This document shows, one piece after another, positions 1 to 6,409 of a stretch of DNA of 20,766 nt (position 1 is its first letter; each line of letters opens with the position of its first letter). The notes under the pieces are model-generated. The model was not told the origin of the DNA and did no database searches. It was given only the letters and a program-made list of their open reading frames with translations. Made by a program: the position numbers and the translations under genes. This DNA comes from SBAX01 sp043806315 (lineage in GTDB: Bacteria; Planctomycetota; Phycisphaerae; UBA1845): positions 1 through 20,766 of the forward strand of contig JAZDHF010000051.1 in assembly GCA_043806315.1 (NCBI GenBank), read 5' to 3'.

Positions 1-19
1 GTACACCGTTCAGACGGAA

Positions 20-73
20 CCGCGCACGAAGCCGGAGAACGTCAAACCGCGCACGAAGCCGGAGAACGCGAAG
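20..73 (+). repeat. 27-bp tandem duplication inside the transposase fragment
   Basis: Two adjacent 27-bp units (20-46 and 47-73) match at 24 of 27 positions. They encode PRTKPENVK and PRTKPENAK. Related IS1380 transposases, as I recall them, carry one such KPENVK segment, so this is probably an in-frame duplication in a basic linker. Confidence 0.7.
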
Positions 74-329
74 GAGCGGATCGTCCGCGAGCGCGGCTTT
101 GAGAACATCAAGCTGCGATCGGAGCAAGTGGCGGAGTTTGAGTATCGTCCCACGAAGTGTACCCAAGCGTACCGTGTGGTGGTGGTCCGCAAGAATCTCA
201 CCGTGGAACGGGGCGAGCAGGCCCTCATCGATGACCTTCGGTACTTCTTCTACATCAGCAATGACCGAGAGTTGCCGCGCGACGAGATCGTGTTCCTGGC
301 CAACGACCGGTGCAATCAGGAAAACCTTA

Positions 330-351
330 GGCTCATGGGGCGTTTGGGGTG
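330..351 (+). repeat. Left terminal inverted repeat of the IS1595 element
   Basis: This 22-bp end pairs with 1355-1376, with two mismatches (positions 12 and 17 of the repeat). It also supplies the stop codons of both the interrupted IS1380 frame and the IS1595 transposase. Confidence 0.85.
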
Positions 352-1274
352 AGAACTCCGAGTAGAGCGCGGAGAAAGCCGACCGTTGCGGTTTTGAGGT
401 TGTGGGCCCATGCGAAGATCGCCACGTACTGATCCAGGTATTTCTTGTGCATCCCGCGGAAGCGGCGAAGGAAATTGCGCAGGCCGGTCCAGATGCCCTC
501 CATCGTATTGTTGTGGACTTCACCAACCCCGTCGCCGTCATCGTCGCGCGCCCACTCCCGTTTTCCCGGCGCGTGACACACCGTAACGTGGCCGCGATCC
601 GCCTCCGGCAAATGATGATACGCCTCCCATTCATCACTGTTCACGCAAGCGCCCGGCACGGTGCCCTCCAAAACGCGAGCCTCCAATTCCTCTCGTGTGC
701 TGTGGTGAACCACGCCCAGACGGACTTGTTCGGTTTGACGACCCACGATTCCGAAGACCGCAGGCCGGTCCCGCTCCCAGGCTCCATGCCCGCGCACTTT
801 GTTGCCTCGCCGACGAGGGGGATCCTCCGCATGGGGATGCCGTTCTCCTTTTTCCCCCGCATTTTGATACATTTCATCCACCTCGACGACGGGATCGGGA
901 AGCGGCTCTGGGGACCGGCCCTGGGAAGCAAGCGCTTGCAGTTGATGGCGACGAATCAACAGCCACTTGCGATCCACACCCATCTCCCGGGCCAGTTGCG
1001 CAGTCGGTTTGCCGTCGGCGATCCCGTGCAACAGTTGAACCACTTGGACTTCGTTGTATTTGGTCCCTTGCAAGACCGTTCCCGTAAACAGGTTGAAACA
1101 GCGTCCGCAGGTCTTACAGCGGTAATCGAGGATCGGGGCCCGATCACGCTTGTGGATGAAGGCGTCTTCGAGGGGGTGTCCCCCCGGACAGTCCAAACCC
1201 TGGGGGTGCAAAAGCGAAACCAGAAAATCATAACATCGTTTTGGATCCAAGAGATCGCCGAGTGGGAAATCCAT
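333..1274 (-). CDS. IS1595-family (ISXO2-like) DDE transposase
   Basis: The 313-residue product moves the surrounding element. An N-terminal zinc ribbon is visible: C29 and H33 (CPGGH), then C53 and C56 (CKTC). A helix-turn-helix-like stretch follows (TAQLAREMGVDRKWL). The ISXO2-type DDE domain has a first Asp in VVEVDEMY, a second in VNSDEWEAYH, and the final acidic residue in HNNTMEGIW, followed by the GMHKKYLDQYVAIFAW helix typical of the family. I chose the start at 1274 because relatives begin MDFPL and a GGAGG lies 11 bases upstream. An in-frame ATG at 1313 would add 13 residues. No frameshift or internal stop is seen, so the enzyme may be active. An almost full-length open frame on the opposite strand is a shadow. 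Confidence 0.88.
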   Translation of the reverse strand: MDFPLGDLLDPKRCYDFLVSLLHPQGLDCPGGHPLEDAFIHKRDRAPILDYRCKTCGRCFNLFTGTVLQGTKYNEVQVVQLLHGIADGKPTAQLAREMGVDRKWLLIRRHQLQALASQGRSPEPLPDPVVEVDEMYQNAGEKGERHPHAEDPPRRRGNKVRGHGAWERDRPAVFGIVGRQTEQVRLGVVHHSTREELEARVLEGTVPGACVNSDEWEAYHHLPEADRGHVTVCHAPGKREWARDDDGDGVGEVHNNTMEGIWTGLRNFLRRFRGMHKKYLDQYVAIFAWAHNLKTATVGFLRALLGVLTPNAP

Positions 1275-1354
1275 CGTCTTTGCAGCCTCCGTTCCGTAAT
1301 CCCGGGCTTCCATGCCCGGTCATAGAACGATCGACTACAACCCGCCCTCGCCTG

Positions 1355-1376
1355 CACCCTAAACACCCCATGAGCC
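1355..1376 (-). repeat. Right terminal inverted repeat of the IS1595 element
   Basis: The reverse complement begins ggctcatggggtgttt and matches the left end at 20 of 22 bases. This is the end upstream of the transposase gene. Confidence 0.85.
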
Positions 1377-1481
1377 GAAGACATACGTGACTCCAATGAG
1401 GCTGAGGAATCCGTGCGCGAGGCTCAACGGGCATGGATAACCCGGCGCGATGCGGGAGTCAACGGGGGAGGGCCGGACCAA

Positions 1482-1574
1482 TATCCGAACCCCAAGCGCC
1501 AGCGCGGGGTCTTGGCCCGTCGCTTGCGCTCCGGGTTCGGACCGGGCCGGTCGCTTGCGCTCGCGGCTCGGATA
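1482..1574. repeat. Dispersed intergenic repeat of the NPKRQRG type
   Basis: Three related 23-bp arms are visible: 1482-1504, and inverted relative to it, 1521-1543 and 1552-1574. The outer ends are an exact inverted pair (tatccga / tcggata). Read on the plus strand the element gives YPNPKRQRG and then ARRLRSGFGPGRSLALAARI. I recognise this peptide signature from spurious ORFs in planctomycete genomes, where the element is dispersed between genes. It ends 10 bases before the moeA start codon, so it occupies the moeA leader. Its function is unknown. It is strongly self-complementary and could fold in RNA. Confidence 0.6.
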
Positions 1575-1584
1575 GAATGTCGGT

Positions 1585-2799
1585 GTGATCGACGTCGATG
1601 AGGCCCAACGGATCGTCTTGGCGCATGCCCGCCCTCTGGGAACGGTCGAGGCGCTGCTTGCCGAGGCGCTGTGCCGGACGCTGGCTGCGCCGATCCGATG
1701 CGACTTAGATGATCCGCCGTTTGATCGGTCGGTGATGGATGGGTACGCGGTCCGTGCGGCCGATGTCGCACGGGCTCCGCTGACACTCACGGTCGTCGGG
1801 CATGTGGCCGCCGGGGCGGTCGTCGATCGTCCCCTCGGATCGGGCGAGGCGATGCAGATCAACACCGGCGCCCCGATCCCGCGAGGGGCCGACGCCGTGG
1901 TCCGCGTCGAGCAGACGGAGCGCACTCCATCGGGCGAGGGAGTAGTCATCAAGGAATCGGTCACGCCGGGCCAATTTGTGACGCCCAGGGCAAGCTACGC
2001 GGCAGCGGGTCAGACGGTCTTGGAGGCAGGCGCGCTGCTGACGCCGGAGAACATCGGCGTGGCGGCGACGGCCGGGGCCGCGAGAGTAAACGTGTATCGT
2101 CGTCCGACGGTCGCCGTCCTCGCCACCGGCGATGAATTGGTCGATATCGACCAGGTCCCGACGGCTGCACAGATTCGCAATTCCAACCAGTATATCCTCC
2201 GGGCGCTGATCGAATCGGCGCATAGCGAAGCGGTTGTGTTGCCCGTCGCCCGCGACAACCGGGACGAACTTCGGCGGGACATCACCGATGGGCTGCGCTG
2301 CGACGTCCTCTGCGTCGCCGGCGGCGTATCGATGGGCACGCTCGACTTCGTACCCGACGTGCTGCGAGAGTTCGGGGCGACCTTCCACGTCCACAAGATG
2401 GCGATCAAGCCGGGGCGGCCGACGATCTTCGCCACCATGCCCGACGGCAAGTTGGTCTTCGCCTTGCCCGGCAATCCGGTCGGCGCGTTCGTGGGGTTCG
2501 AGTTGTTGGTACGACCCGCGCTCGCCGCGCTTCAGGGACGACCCGCCGTCCCGCCCCTGGTCCGCGCGGTGCTCCAGGGTTCGATCGCCGCAACATCGAA
2601 CCGCCGCAGCTACATCCCGGCCCGCGCGAGGGTCAATGAAGTTGGCGAATGGGAAGTTCGCACGTTATCCTGGCAGGGGTCCGGGGACTCGCTGGGGATG
2701 GCGGCGGCGAACGCGTTGATCATGCGACCTCCCCAGGCCGAGGCCGTGAAAAGCGGCGACGCGGTTTTGATGCTCCTGCTCGATCGCGGAGAAGACTGA
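1585..2799 (+). CDS. moeA: Molybdopterin molybdenumtransferase MoeA
   Basis: MoeA inserts molybdate into adenylylated molybdopterin in the last step of molybdenum cofactor synthesis, in the cytoplasm. The 404-residue length is normal for the family. Motifs seen in order are PPFDRSVMDGY (44-54, with the conserved Asp at 52), INTGAPIPRGADAVV, ATGDELV (Asp183), GGVSMG (from 246), IKPGRPT (Lys275) and LPGNPVGAFV (from 294). The C-terminal beta-barrel domain IV follows. Translation starts at a GTG; no upstream in-frame start gives extra family-like sequence. The final codons and the TGA lie within a palindromic repeat that begins at 2791. No other cofactor gene (moaA, mogA, mobA) is in the window, so this copy is isolated from its pathway. 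Confidence 0.93.
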   Translation: MIDVDEAQRIVLAHARPLGTVEALLAEALCRTLAAPIRCDLDDPPFDRSVMDGYAVRAADVARAPLTLTVVGHVAAGAVVDRPLGSGEAMQINTGAPIPRGADAVVRVEQTERTPSGEGVVIKESVTPGQFVTPRASYAAAGQTVLEAGALLTPENIGVAATAGAARVNVYRRPTVAVLATGDELVDIDQVPTAAQIRNSNQYILRALIESAHSEAVVLPVARDNRDELRRDITDGLRCDVLCVAGGVSMGTLDFVPDVLREFGATFHVHKMAIKPGRPTIFATMPDGKLVFALPGNPVGAFVGFELLVRPALAALQGRPAVPPLVRAVLQGSIAATSNRRSYIPARARVNEVGEWEVRTLSWQGSGDSLGMAAANALIMRPPQAEAVKSGDAVLMLLLDRGED

Positions 2800-2860
2800 A
2801 GTTAAAAGTTAGAAGTGAGAAAAGGCCTTTTCAGTCTTCAATCTTCTAACTTCAGTCTTC
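2791..2860. repeat. Palindromic repeat between moeA and lnt
   Basis: The left arm (2791-2804 plus 2808-2815) is the reverse complement of 2843-2860, whose core is cttctaacttcagtcttc. A perfect 14-bp palindrome, gaaaaggccttttc, lies at 2819-2832. The element covers the moeA stop codon and all of the short gap to lnt. It resembles the gaagactgaagttagaag-type dispersed repeats found between genes in several bacterial phyla. It could fold into a hairpin at the moeA mRNA 3' end, but there is no downstream U-tract, so I do not call it an intrinsic terminator. Confidence 0.65.
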
Positions 2861-2874
2861 GGAACCAAGCGACG

Positions 2875-4749
2875 GTGCCCAAGGATGGACGCCCCTTGAA
2901 CCGAATCCAAGAATCGACGACGCCGAAACCGAAACGGCATCGCCCACCCGCCGACCTTGCGCCCGGATTCGCAATCGAGACGCACCGCGGCGTTGCGTTG
3001 CTTGCCCTGTTCAGCGCCCTGTTGCAGAGCGTCATCTTCGCTCCGATCTCGGTTTGGCCGGTGGCGTTTGTATGTTTGGTGCCTTGGCTGATCCTCACGG
3101 CGAGGACGACGCAAGCGCCGCGGGTCTATTTCTACAGCTACGTGCTGGGCTTGGCGTCTTTTCTGATCAACATGCGCTGGATGTACGTCGCCACCGGATG
3201 GGGATACCTCGCTCTGGCGCTCTATCAGGCCGCGTACTTCCCGCTGGTGGCGTGTCCGGTGCGTCACGCCGTTCGACGGCGGCATTGGCCGCTGGCGGTG
3301 GCGTTTCCGCTGATTTGGACCGGCAGCGAGATGCTCCGGGCCGTCGTCATCTCCGGGTTTCCGTGGTTCTATCTGTCGCACAGTCTCTACGGCGTGTTGA
3401 CGTTTATCCAAGTTAGCGATCTGGTCGGCGCGTACGGGGTGAGCTTCGTCGTGGCCGCGGTCAATGGGGCGATCGCCGACGTAATCCTCGTCAGGCTCAG
3501 TCGGAAGGACCCCTCTCCCCTTGAGGGGCGGAACGCGACCAAGGAGGGAGCGGTCCGTTTCCCCGTAGGCCGGGTGAGGGGTGAGACGGGCGATGTGACC
3601 CTCAGCCCAACCCTCTCCCTGGAAGGGAGAGGGGGCTTCCAAGCGCCCGCACGGTCCGCTCGATTCAGCGTGGTGTTCGCGGTCGTATTGGTTGCCGCGA
3701 CGGTGATCTATGGTCAGGTCCAGTTGCATCGCGATACGACGACGGAGGGTCCGAAGGTCGCCGTGATTCAGGGGGACTACCTGGTCACCGTGGACGGGAA
3801 CGACGCCACGGACCGCGAGAAAATGCGGACCTACTTCTCGATGATCGATGCGGCGGCCAAGGAGAAGCCGGATTTATTCCTTCTCCCCGAGACGCCGTGG
3901 ATCATGTACCTCAATCCCGAAGCGCGGGACTTTTTTCAAATATCGCGGGAGAGCTTCGCTCGTTTCCAGCGCTACGCGACGCGGAACAACGCGTATCTCG
4001 TGACCGGGAGTGCATCGTTGGTCCAGACGCCGTACGACCTGCTGGCCCAGGAGCGACGATACAATTCGGCGACGGTGTTCCGCCCCGACGGATCGGAGCC
4101 GGAGCGCTATGACAAGGTCCATTTGGTGTATTTCGGGGAGGTCGTTCCCTTCCGATTCGGCCGCCTGAGGTCCGTGTATTTTTGGCTGAACCGGCTGATG
4201 CCGTTCAGCGGCGGCGACAACGACTTCGAGTACTCGCTGTTTCCCGGCGACGCGTTCCGAAGTTTCACCATGAAGGCGGCGTCGCAGCCGGGTCGATCCT
4301 ATCGATTCGGCGTACCCATCTGCTACGAGGACGTGATGCCCTACGTCAGCCGGGAGTTCGTCTCCGGCGGATCGAACAAGAAGCGGGTGGATTTTCTGCT
4401 CAACATCAGCAACGACGGGTGGTATGGTCACGGGACGCAGCAGCCGCAGCACCTGGCCATCTGCGTGTTCCGGGCGGTGGAGAATCGAGTCGGCGTCGCG
4501 CGGGCCGTCACGACCGGCGTCAGCGCGTTCATCGATCCCTCAGGCGGCGTTCACGATCGCGTAGGAGGTGATCCGTCGCATCGTTGGCCCGGCGAATCCG
4601 GCTACGCGACGGCGCGGATCAGCGTTGATTCGCGGTATTCCCTTTATTCCCGCTATGGTGATTGGTTTGCTTGGGGTTGTGCGTTGGTGTGGCTCCTGGT
4701 TTACGTTGACTATTGGATCGCGCGGGCGCGGGCGCTAGCGGCGGAATGA
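2875..4749 (+). CDS. lnt: Apolipoprotein N-acyltransferase Lnt
   Basis: Lnt adds the third acyl chain to the N-terminal cysteine of lipoproteins at the inner membrane. The 624-residue protein (from the GTG at 2875) has an N-terminal block of membrane helices starting near residue 38, a nitrilase domain, and a final membrane helix near the C-terminus. The catalytic triad is present: Glu339 in LLPETPW, Lys414 in YDKVHLVYFGE and Cys483 in PICYEDVMP. The NISNDGWYG motif and FRAVENR follow as in the family. A GTG at 2815 would add 20 residues made entirely from the palindromic repeat, so I prefer 2875. A dispersed repeat (3510-3634) is read in frame as about 42 extra residues in a loop between membrane helices. 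The stop overlaps an ATG (ATGA at 4746) in the frame of the next gene. Confidence 0.9.
   Translation: MPKDGRPLNRIQESTTPKPKRHRPPADLAPGFAIETHRGVALLALFSALLQSVIFAPISVWPVAFVCLVPWLILTARTTQAPRVYFYSYVLGLASFLINMRWMYVATGWGYLALALYQAAYFPLVACPVRHAVRRRHWPLAVAFPLIWTGSEMLRAVVISGFPWFYLSHSLYGVLTFIQVSDLVGAYGVSFVVAAVNGAIADVILVRLSRKDPSPLEGRNATKEGAVRFPVGRVRGETGDVTLSPTLSLEGRGGFQAPARSARFSVVFAVVLVAATVIYGQVQLHRDTTTEGPKVAVIQGDYLVTVDGNDATDREKMRTYFSMIDAAAKEKPDLFLLPETPWIMYLNPEARDFFQISRESFARFQRYATRNNAYLVTGSASLVQTPYDLLAQERRYNSATVFRPDGSEPERYDKVHLVYFGEVVPFRFGRLRSVYFWLNRLMPFSGGDNDFEYSLFPGDAFRSFTMKAASQPGRSYRFGVPICYEDVMPYVSREFVSGGSNKKRVDFLLNISNDGWYGHGTQQPQHLAICVFRAVENRVGVARAVTTGVSAFIDPSGGVHDRVGGDPSHRWPGESGYATARISVDSRYSLYSRYGDWFAWGCALVWLLVYVDYWIARARALAAE
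3510..3634. repeat. Palindromic dispersed repeat translated in frame inside lnt
   Basis: The 125-bp stretch begins cccctctccc and ends gggagagggg, an exact 10-bp inverted pair. Each end carries its own small hairpin (ccccttgagggg; ccctctccctggaagggagaggg, cut here by loop bases). The interior has the gtgaggggtgagac and ctcagcccaaccctctccc wording common to intergenic repeats in many genomes. It is read as PSPLEGRNATKEG and then LSPTLSLEGRGG within the Lnt loop, without breaking the frame. Confidence 0.65.
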
Positions 4750-4770
4750 GTTGCGACGATTCCATTAAGT

Positions 4771-4798
4771 GTCGAATGTCGAATGTCGAATGTCGAAT
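4771..4798 (+). repeat. Four tandem 7-bp units gtcgaat
   Basis: The units lie at 4771-4777, 4778-4784, 4785-4791 and 4792-4798 and are identical. Each junction creates an ATG (4776, 4783, 4790, 4797). Because 7 is not a multiple of 3, successive ATGs fall in different frames; those at 4776 and 4797 are in frame with the downstream lipoprotein gene. Confidence 0.9.
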
Positions 4799-5861
4799 GC
4801 CCCGGGGACGCAGCCATCGCCTCCCTTCACTTATGGCGGCGTCGGCGATTGTCCTCGCCGGGTGCGCCCAGCACAAAGTCCGTCCGGAGACGGACAACCG
4901 CGTCGAACTGCGTCGCCGGGCGATGGAGTGTCTGAAGGCGGCCGTCGCGTACCGATACAACCCGGTCGTACGGGTTGAGGCCGTCGAAGCGCTGAAAGGA
5001 GTACAGAGCGCGGAAGGGTCGCCGTGGATTCGCTCGGCGATGTTGGATGACCACCCGGCCGTTCGGTTCGCAGCTTGCGTCGCGGTCGGCGAGGTTCGGG
5101 ATGCCGGGGCGGAGGCGGGGGTGGCGAAGTGTCTGAAGGATGCCGACGCCGCCGTGCGCGTGGCGGCCCTGTTCGCCCGGCATCGCCTTGGGCATACGGA
5201 ACGCACGGGCGACCTGGCGGGTTATCTCCTCAATGACTCCGACGCGACGGTGCGACGAAATGCGGCTCTGGTGTTGGGGCTACTCGGTGAACGGGGTGCG
5301 GTCAAGATTCTCGCCAAGGGGATGAAGGACGCCGATGCGGGAGTGCGCGACCATGCCCTGGAGGCGATGGCGCGTCTGGGCAACCGCGAGGCCCGGCAGG
5401 AATTGACCTTCATGACCGGCGCCGGGGTCGGATCGGACGAGGTCTTCGCCATCAACGCTCTCACCGCCACCGGCGACCCGGCTTATGCGGAGACTTTCCA
5501 CTATAAGCTCGCGACGGCGACGCACCTGGAGACGCGGCTGGCGGCGGCGCGCGGGCTGGGATTGCTGCATTCGGATGAGGGGTTCGAGATTGCGATGCGG
5601 GCCTTGCGGCAAGGTCCGTCTCGGCGCGATGATCCCCAGGACCCAGTGGAAGGACAGGCACTGCGAACACAACAGTTGGCCGCCGCGGCATTGGGCGCCA
5701 TCGGACGCGTGGAAGCGCTTCCGTCGCTCACGGACGTAATGGAGAAGTCCGACGATCCGCGAGTGCAGGTGTCGGCGGCGGGAGCGATTCTCGAAATCCT
5801 CGACGCCGAGCGAACGAAGGCGTTTCCCCCGGCGGGCGGGTGTGGCTCGCAGGAGAGGTAG
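4797..5861 (+). CDS. HEAT-repeat lipoprotein of the rod-shape operon
   Basis: The product has no known function. From the ATG at 4797 it has a basic n-region (MPRGRSHR), a hydrophobic stretch and a lipobox LAGC with the acylated Cys at 23, so it should be a lipoprotein processed by LspA and Lnt. The mature part is built from HEAT-like helical repeats with the recurring pattern DxxxxVRxxAAxxLGxLG. Examples are DDHPAVRFAACVAVGEV, DADAAVRVAALFARHRLG, DSDATVRRNAALVLGLLG, DADAGVRDHALEAMARLG and a last one ending GRVEALPSLTDVMEKSDDPRVQVSAAGAI (split here: DDPRVQVSAA). Such repeats are usually protein-binding scaffolds. Alternative in-frame starts are ATGs at 4746 (overlapping the lnt stop) and 4776. 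It ends 5 bp before mreD, and the mreD ribosome-binding site lies within its last codons. The context suggests a partner of the cell-wall elongation machinery; this is inference. Confidence 0.8.
   Translation: MPRGRSHRLPSLMAASAIVLAGCAQHKVRPETDNRVELRRRAMECLKAAVAYRYNPVVRVEAVEALKGVQSAEGSPWIRSAMLDDHPAVRFAACVAVGEVRDAGAEAGVAKCLKDADAAVRVAALFARHRLGHTERTGDLAGYLLNDSDATVRRNAALVLGLLGERGAVKILAKGMKDADAGVRDHALEAMARLGNREARQELTFMTGAGVGSDEVFAINALTATGDPAYAETFHYKLATATHLETRLAAARGLGLLHSDEGFEIAMRALRQGPSRRDDPQDPVEGQALRTQQLAAAALGAIGRVEALPSLTDVMEKSDDPRVQVSAAGAILEILDAERTKAFPPAGGCGSQER
5851..5858 (+). promoter_or_regulatory. Ribosome-binding site fixing the mreD start
   Basis: The sequence aggagagg, 8 bases before the ATG at 5867, is the clearest Shine-Dalgarno site in the operon. 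It argues against the more upstream in-frame start at 5840. It overlaps the last codons of the HEAT lipoprotein gene, suggesting translational coupling. Confidence 0.7.
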
Positions 5862-5866
5862 GCGCC

Positions 5867-6409
5867 ATGCGCTGGCTGACGTTCGCCGTCCTGGCCGTCA
5901 TAGCGCTGACGCTGCAAGCGGCGGTGGCCTCGCGCATCGAGCTGTTCGCCGCTCGACCGGATTTCTTGTTGATCGTCGTCGTCTTTCTGTCCCTGTATGC
6001 GCCGCCGAACAATGCCATCGCTGCGGCGTGGATTCTCGGCGTCTGCGCCGACCTGATGACCATCGAGCGTTTCGGCCTCATCGCCTTGTCCTACGGACTG
6101 ACGGCCATGAGCCTCGCGTCCGTCCGCGAGAATCTATTCCGATACCGCGTGCTGACGCAGGCGGTCGTCACTTTCGCAGCCTGCCTACTGGTTCGGACGG
6201 CGTGGACGGTTTATTACCACGGGCTGTATGGAGCCACAGTTCCGCTGTTCAAGGACTGGGTCGGCGGCGCTGTTATTGCCTCCATCTACACGGCCGCCTT
6301 GGCGCCTCCGATGTTCCGCGCGTTGTTGCCCATGTCACGATCATTGGGAATCGCCCGTCCGCGTCCCGGCTACGCGAGTTCGTCGGCCTCGGACCGCGCT
6401 CATGTTTGA
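5867..6409 (+). CDS. mreD: Rod shape-determining protein MreD
   Basis: MreD is a small inner-membrane protein of the elongasome that works with MreC, MreB, PBP2 and RodA during lateral wall synthesis. The 180-residue product has about five hydrophobic segments: an N-terminal helix (WLTFAVLAVIALTLQAAVAS), a segment after ARPDFLLIVVVFLSLYAPP, one around AAWILGVCADLM, and two toward the C-terminus (VVTFAACLLVRTAWTVYY; GAVIASIYTAALAPPMF). The RPDFLLI...G...D pattern is typical of MreD. The identification is supported by the immediate downstream PBP2 and RodA genes. It overlaps the next start by 8 bp. MreB and MreC, its usual upstream neighbours, are not here. Confidence 0.82.
   Translation: MRWLTFAVLAVIALTLQAAVASRIELFAARPDFLLIVVVFLSLYAPPNNAIAAAWILGVCADLMTIERFGLIALSYGLTAMSLASVRENLFRYRVLTQAVVTFAACLLVRTAWTVYYHGLYGATVPLFKDWVGGAVIASIYTAALAPPMFRALLPMSRSLGIARPRPGYASSSASDRAHV

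Larger units (their letters stand above)
2..352 (+). pseudogene. IS1380-family transposase, C-terminal fragment cut by IS1595 insertion
   Basis: Reading frame 2 is open from the window edge. It contains the stretch typical of the C-terminal half of IS1380-type DDE transposases: AEFEYRP, YRVVVVRKNL, a DDLRYFFYISNDR segment, and VFLANDRCNQENL. In intact members QENL is followed by the final catalytic-domain helices and about 100 more residues. Here the family-like sequence stops at base 329, and the last residues (RLMGRLG, then TGA) are encoded by the terminal inverted repeat of the IS1595 element starting at 330. The missing 3' part does not resume on the far side of that element. The 5' part lies outside the window, so it cannot be seen whether the N-terminus is intact. 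This copy cannot be functional as seen. Confidence 0.85.
330..1376 (-). mobile_element. IS1595-family (ISXO2-like) insertion sequence
   Basis: A 1047-bp element is bounded by 22-bp terminal inverted repeats. The left end at 330-351 begins ggctcatggggcgttt and the right end at 1355-1376 is its reverse complement, with 20 of 22 bases matching. It carries a single transposase gene on the minus strand. The transposase stop codon lies inside the left repeat. IS1595 elements normally make an 8-bp target duplication. The flanks here (aaacctta on the left, gaagacat on the right) do not match, so the element has probably undergone an adjacent deletion or recombination since insertion. The left flank is an IS1380 transposase gene. 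Confidence 0.85.

Noticed and set aside
402..1325. A 307-codon open frame antisense to the IS1595 transposase
   Set aside because: It has no recognisable domain and mirrors a clear transposase with zinc ribbon and DDE motifs; it results from codon bias in GC-rich DNA.
2809..3729. A 306-codon open frame antisense to lnt
   Set aside because: The sense frame has the membrane helices and nitrilase motifs of Lnt; the antisense product is Arg/His-rich with no fold.
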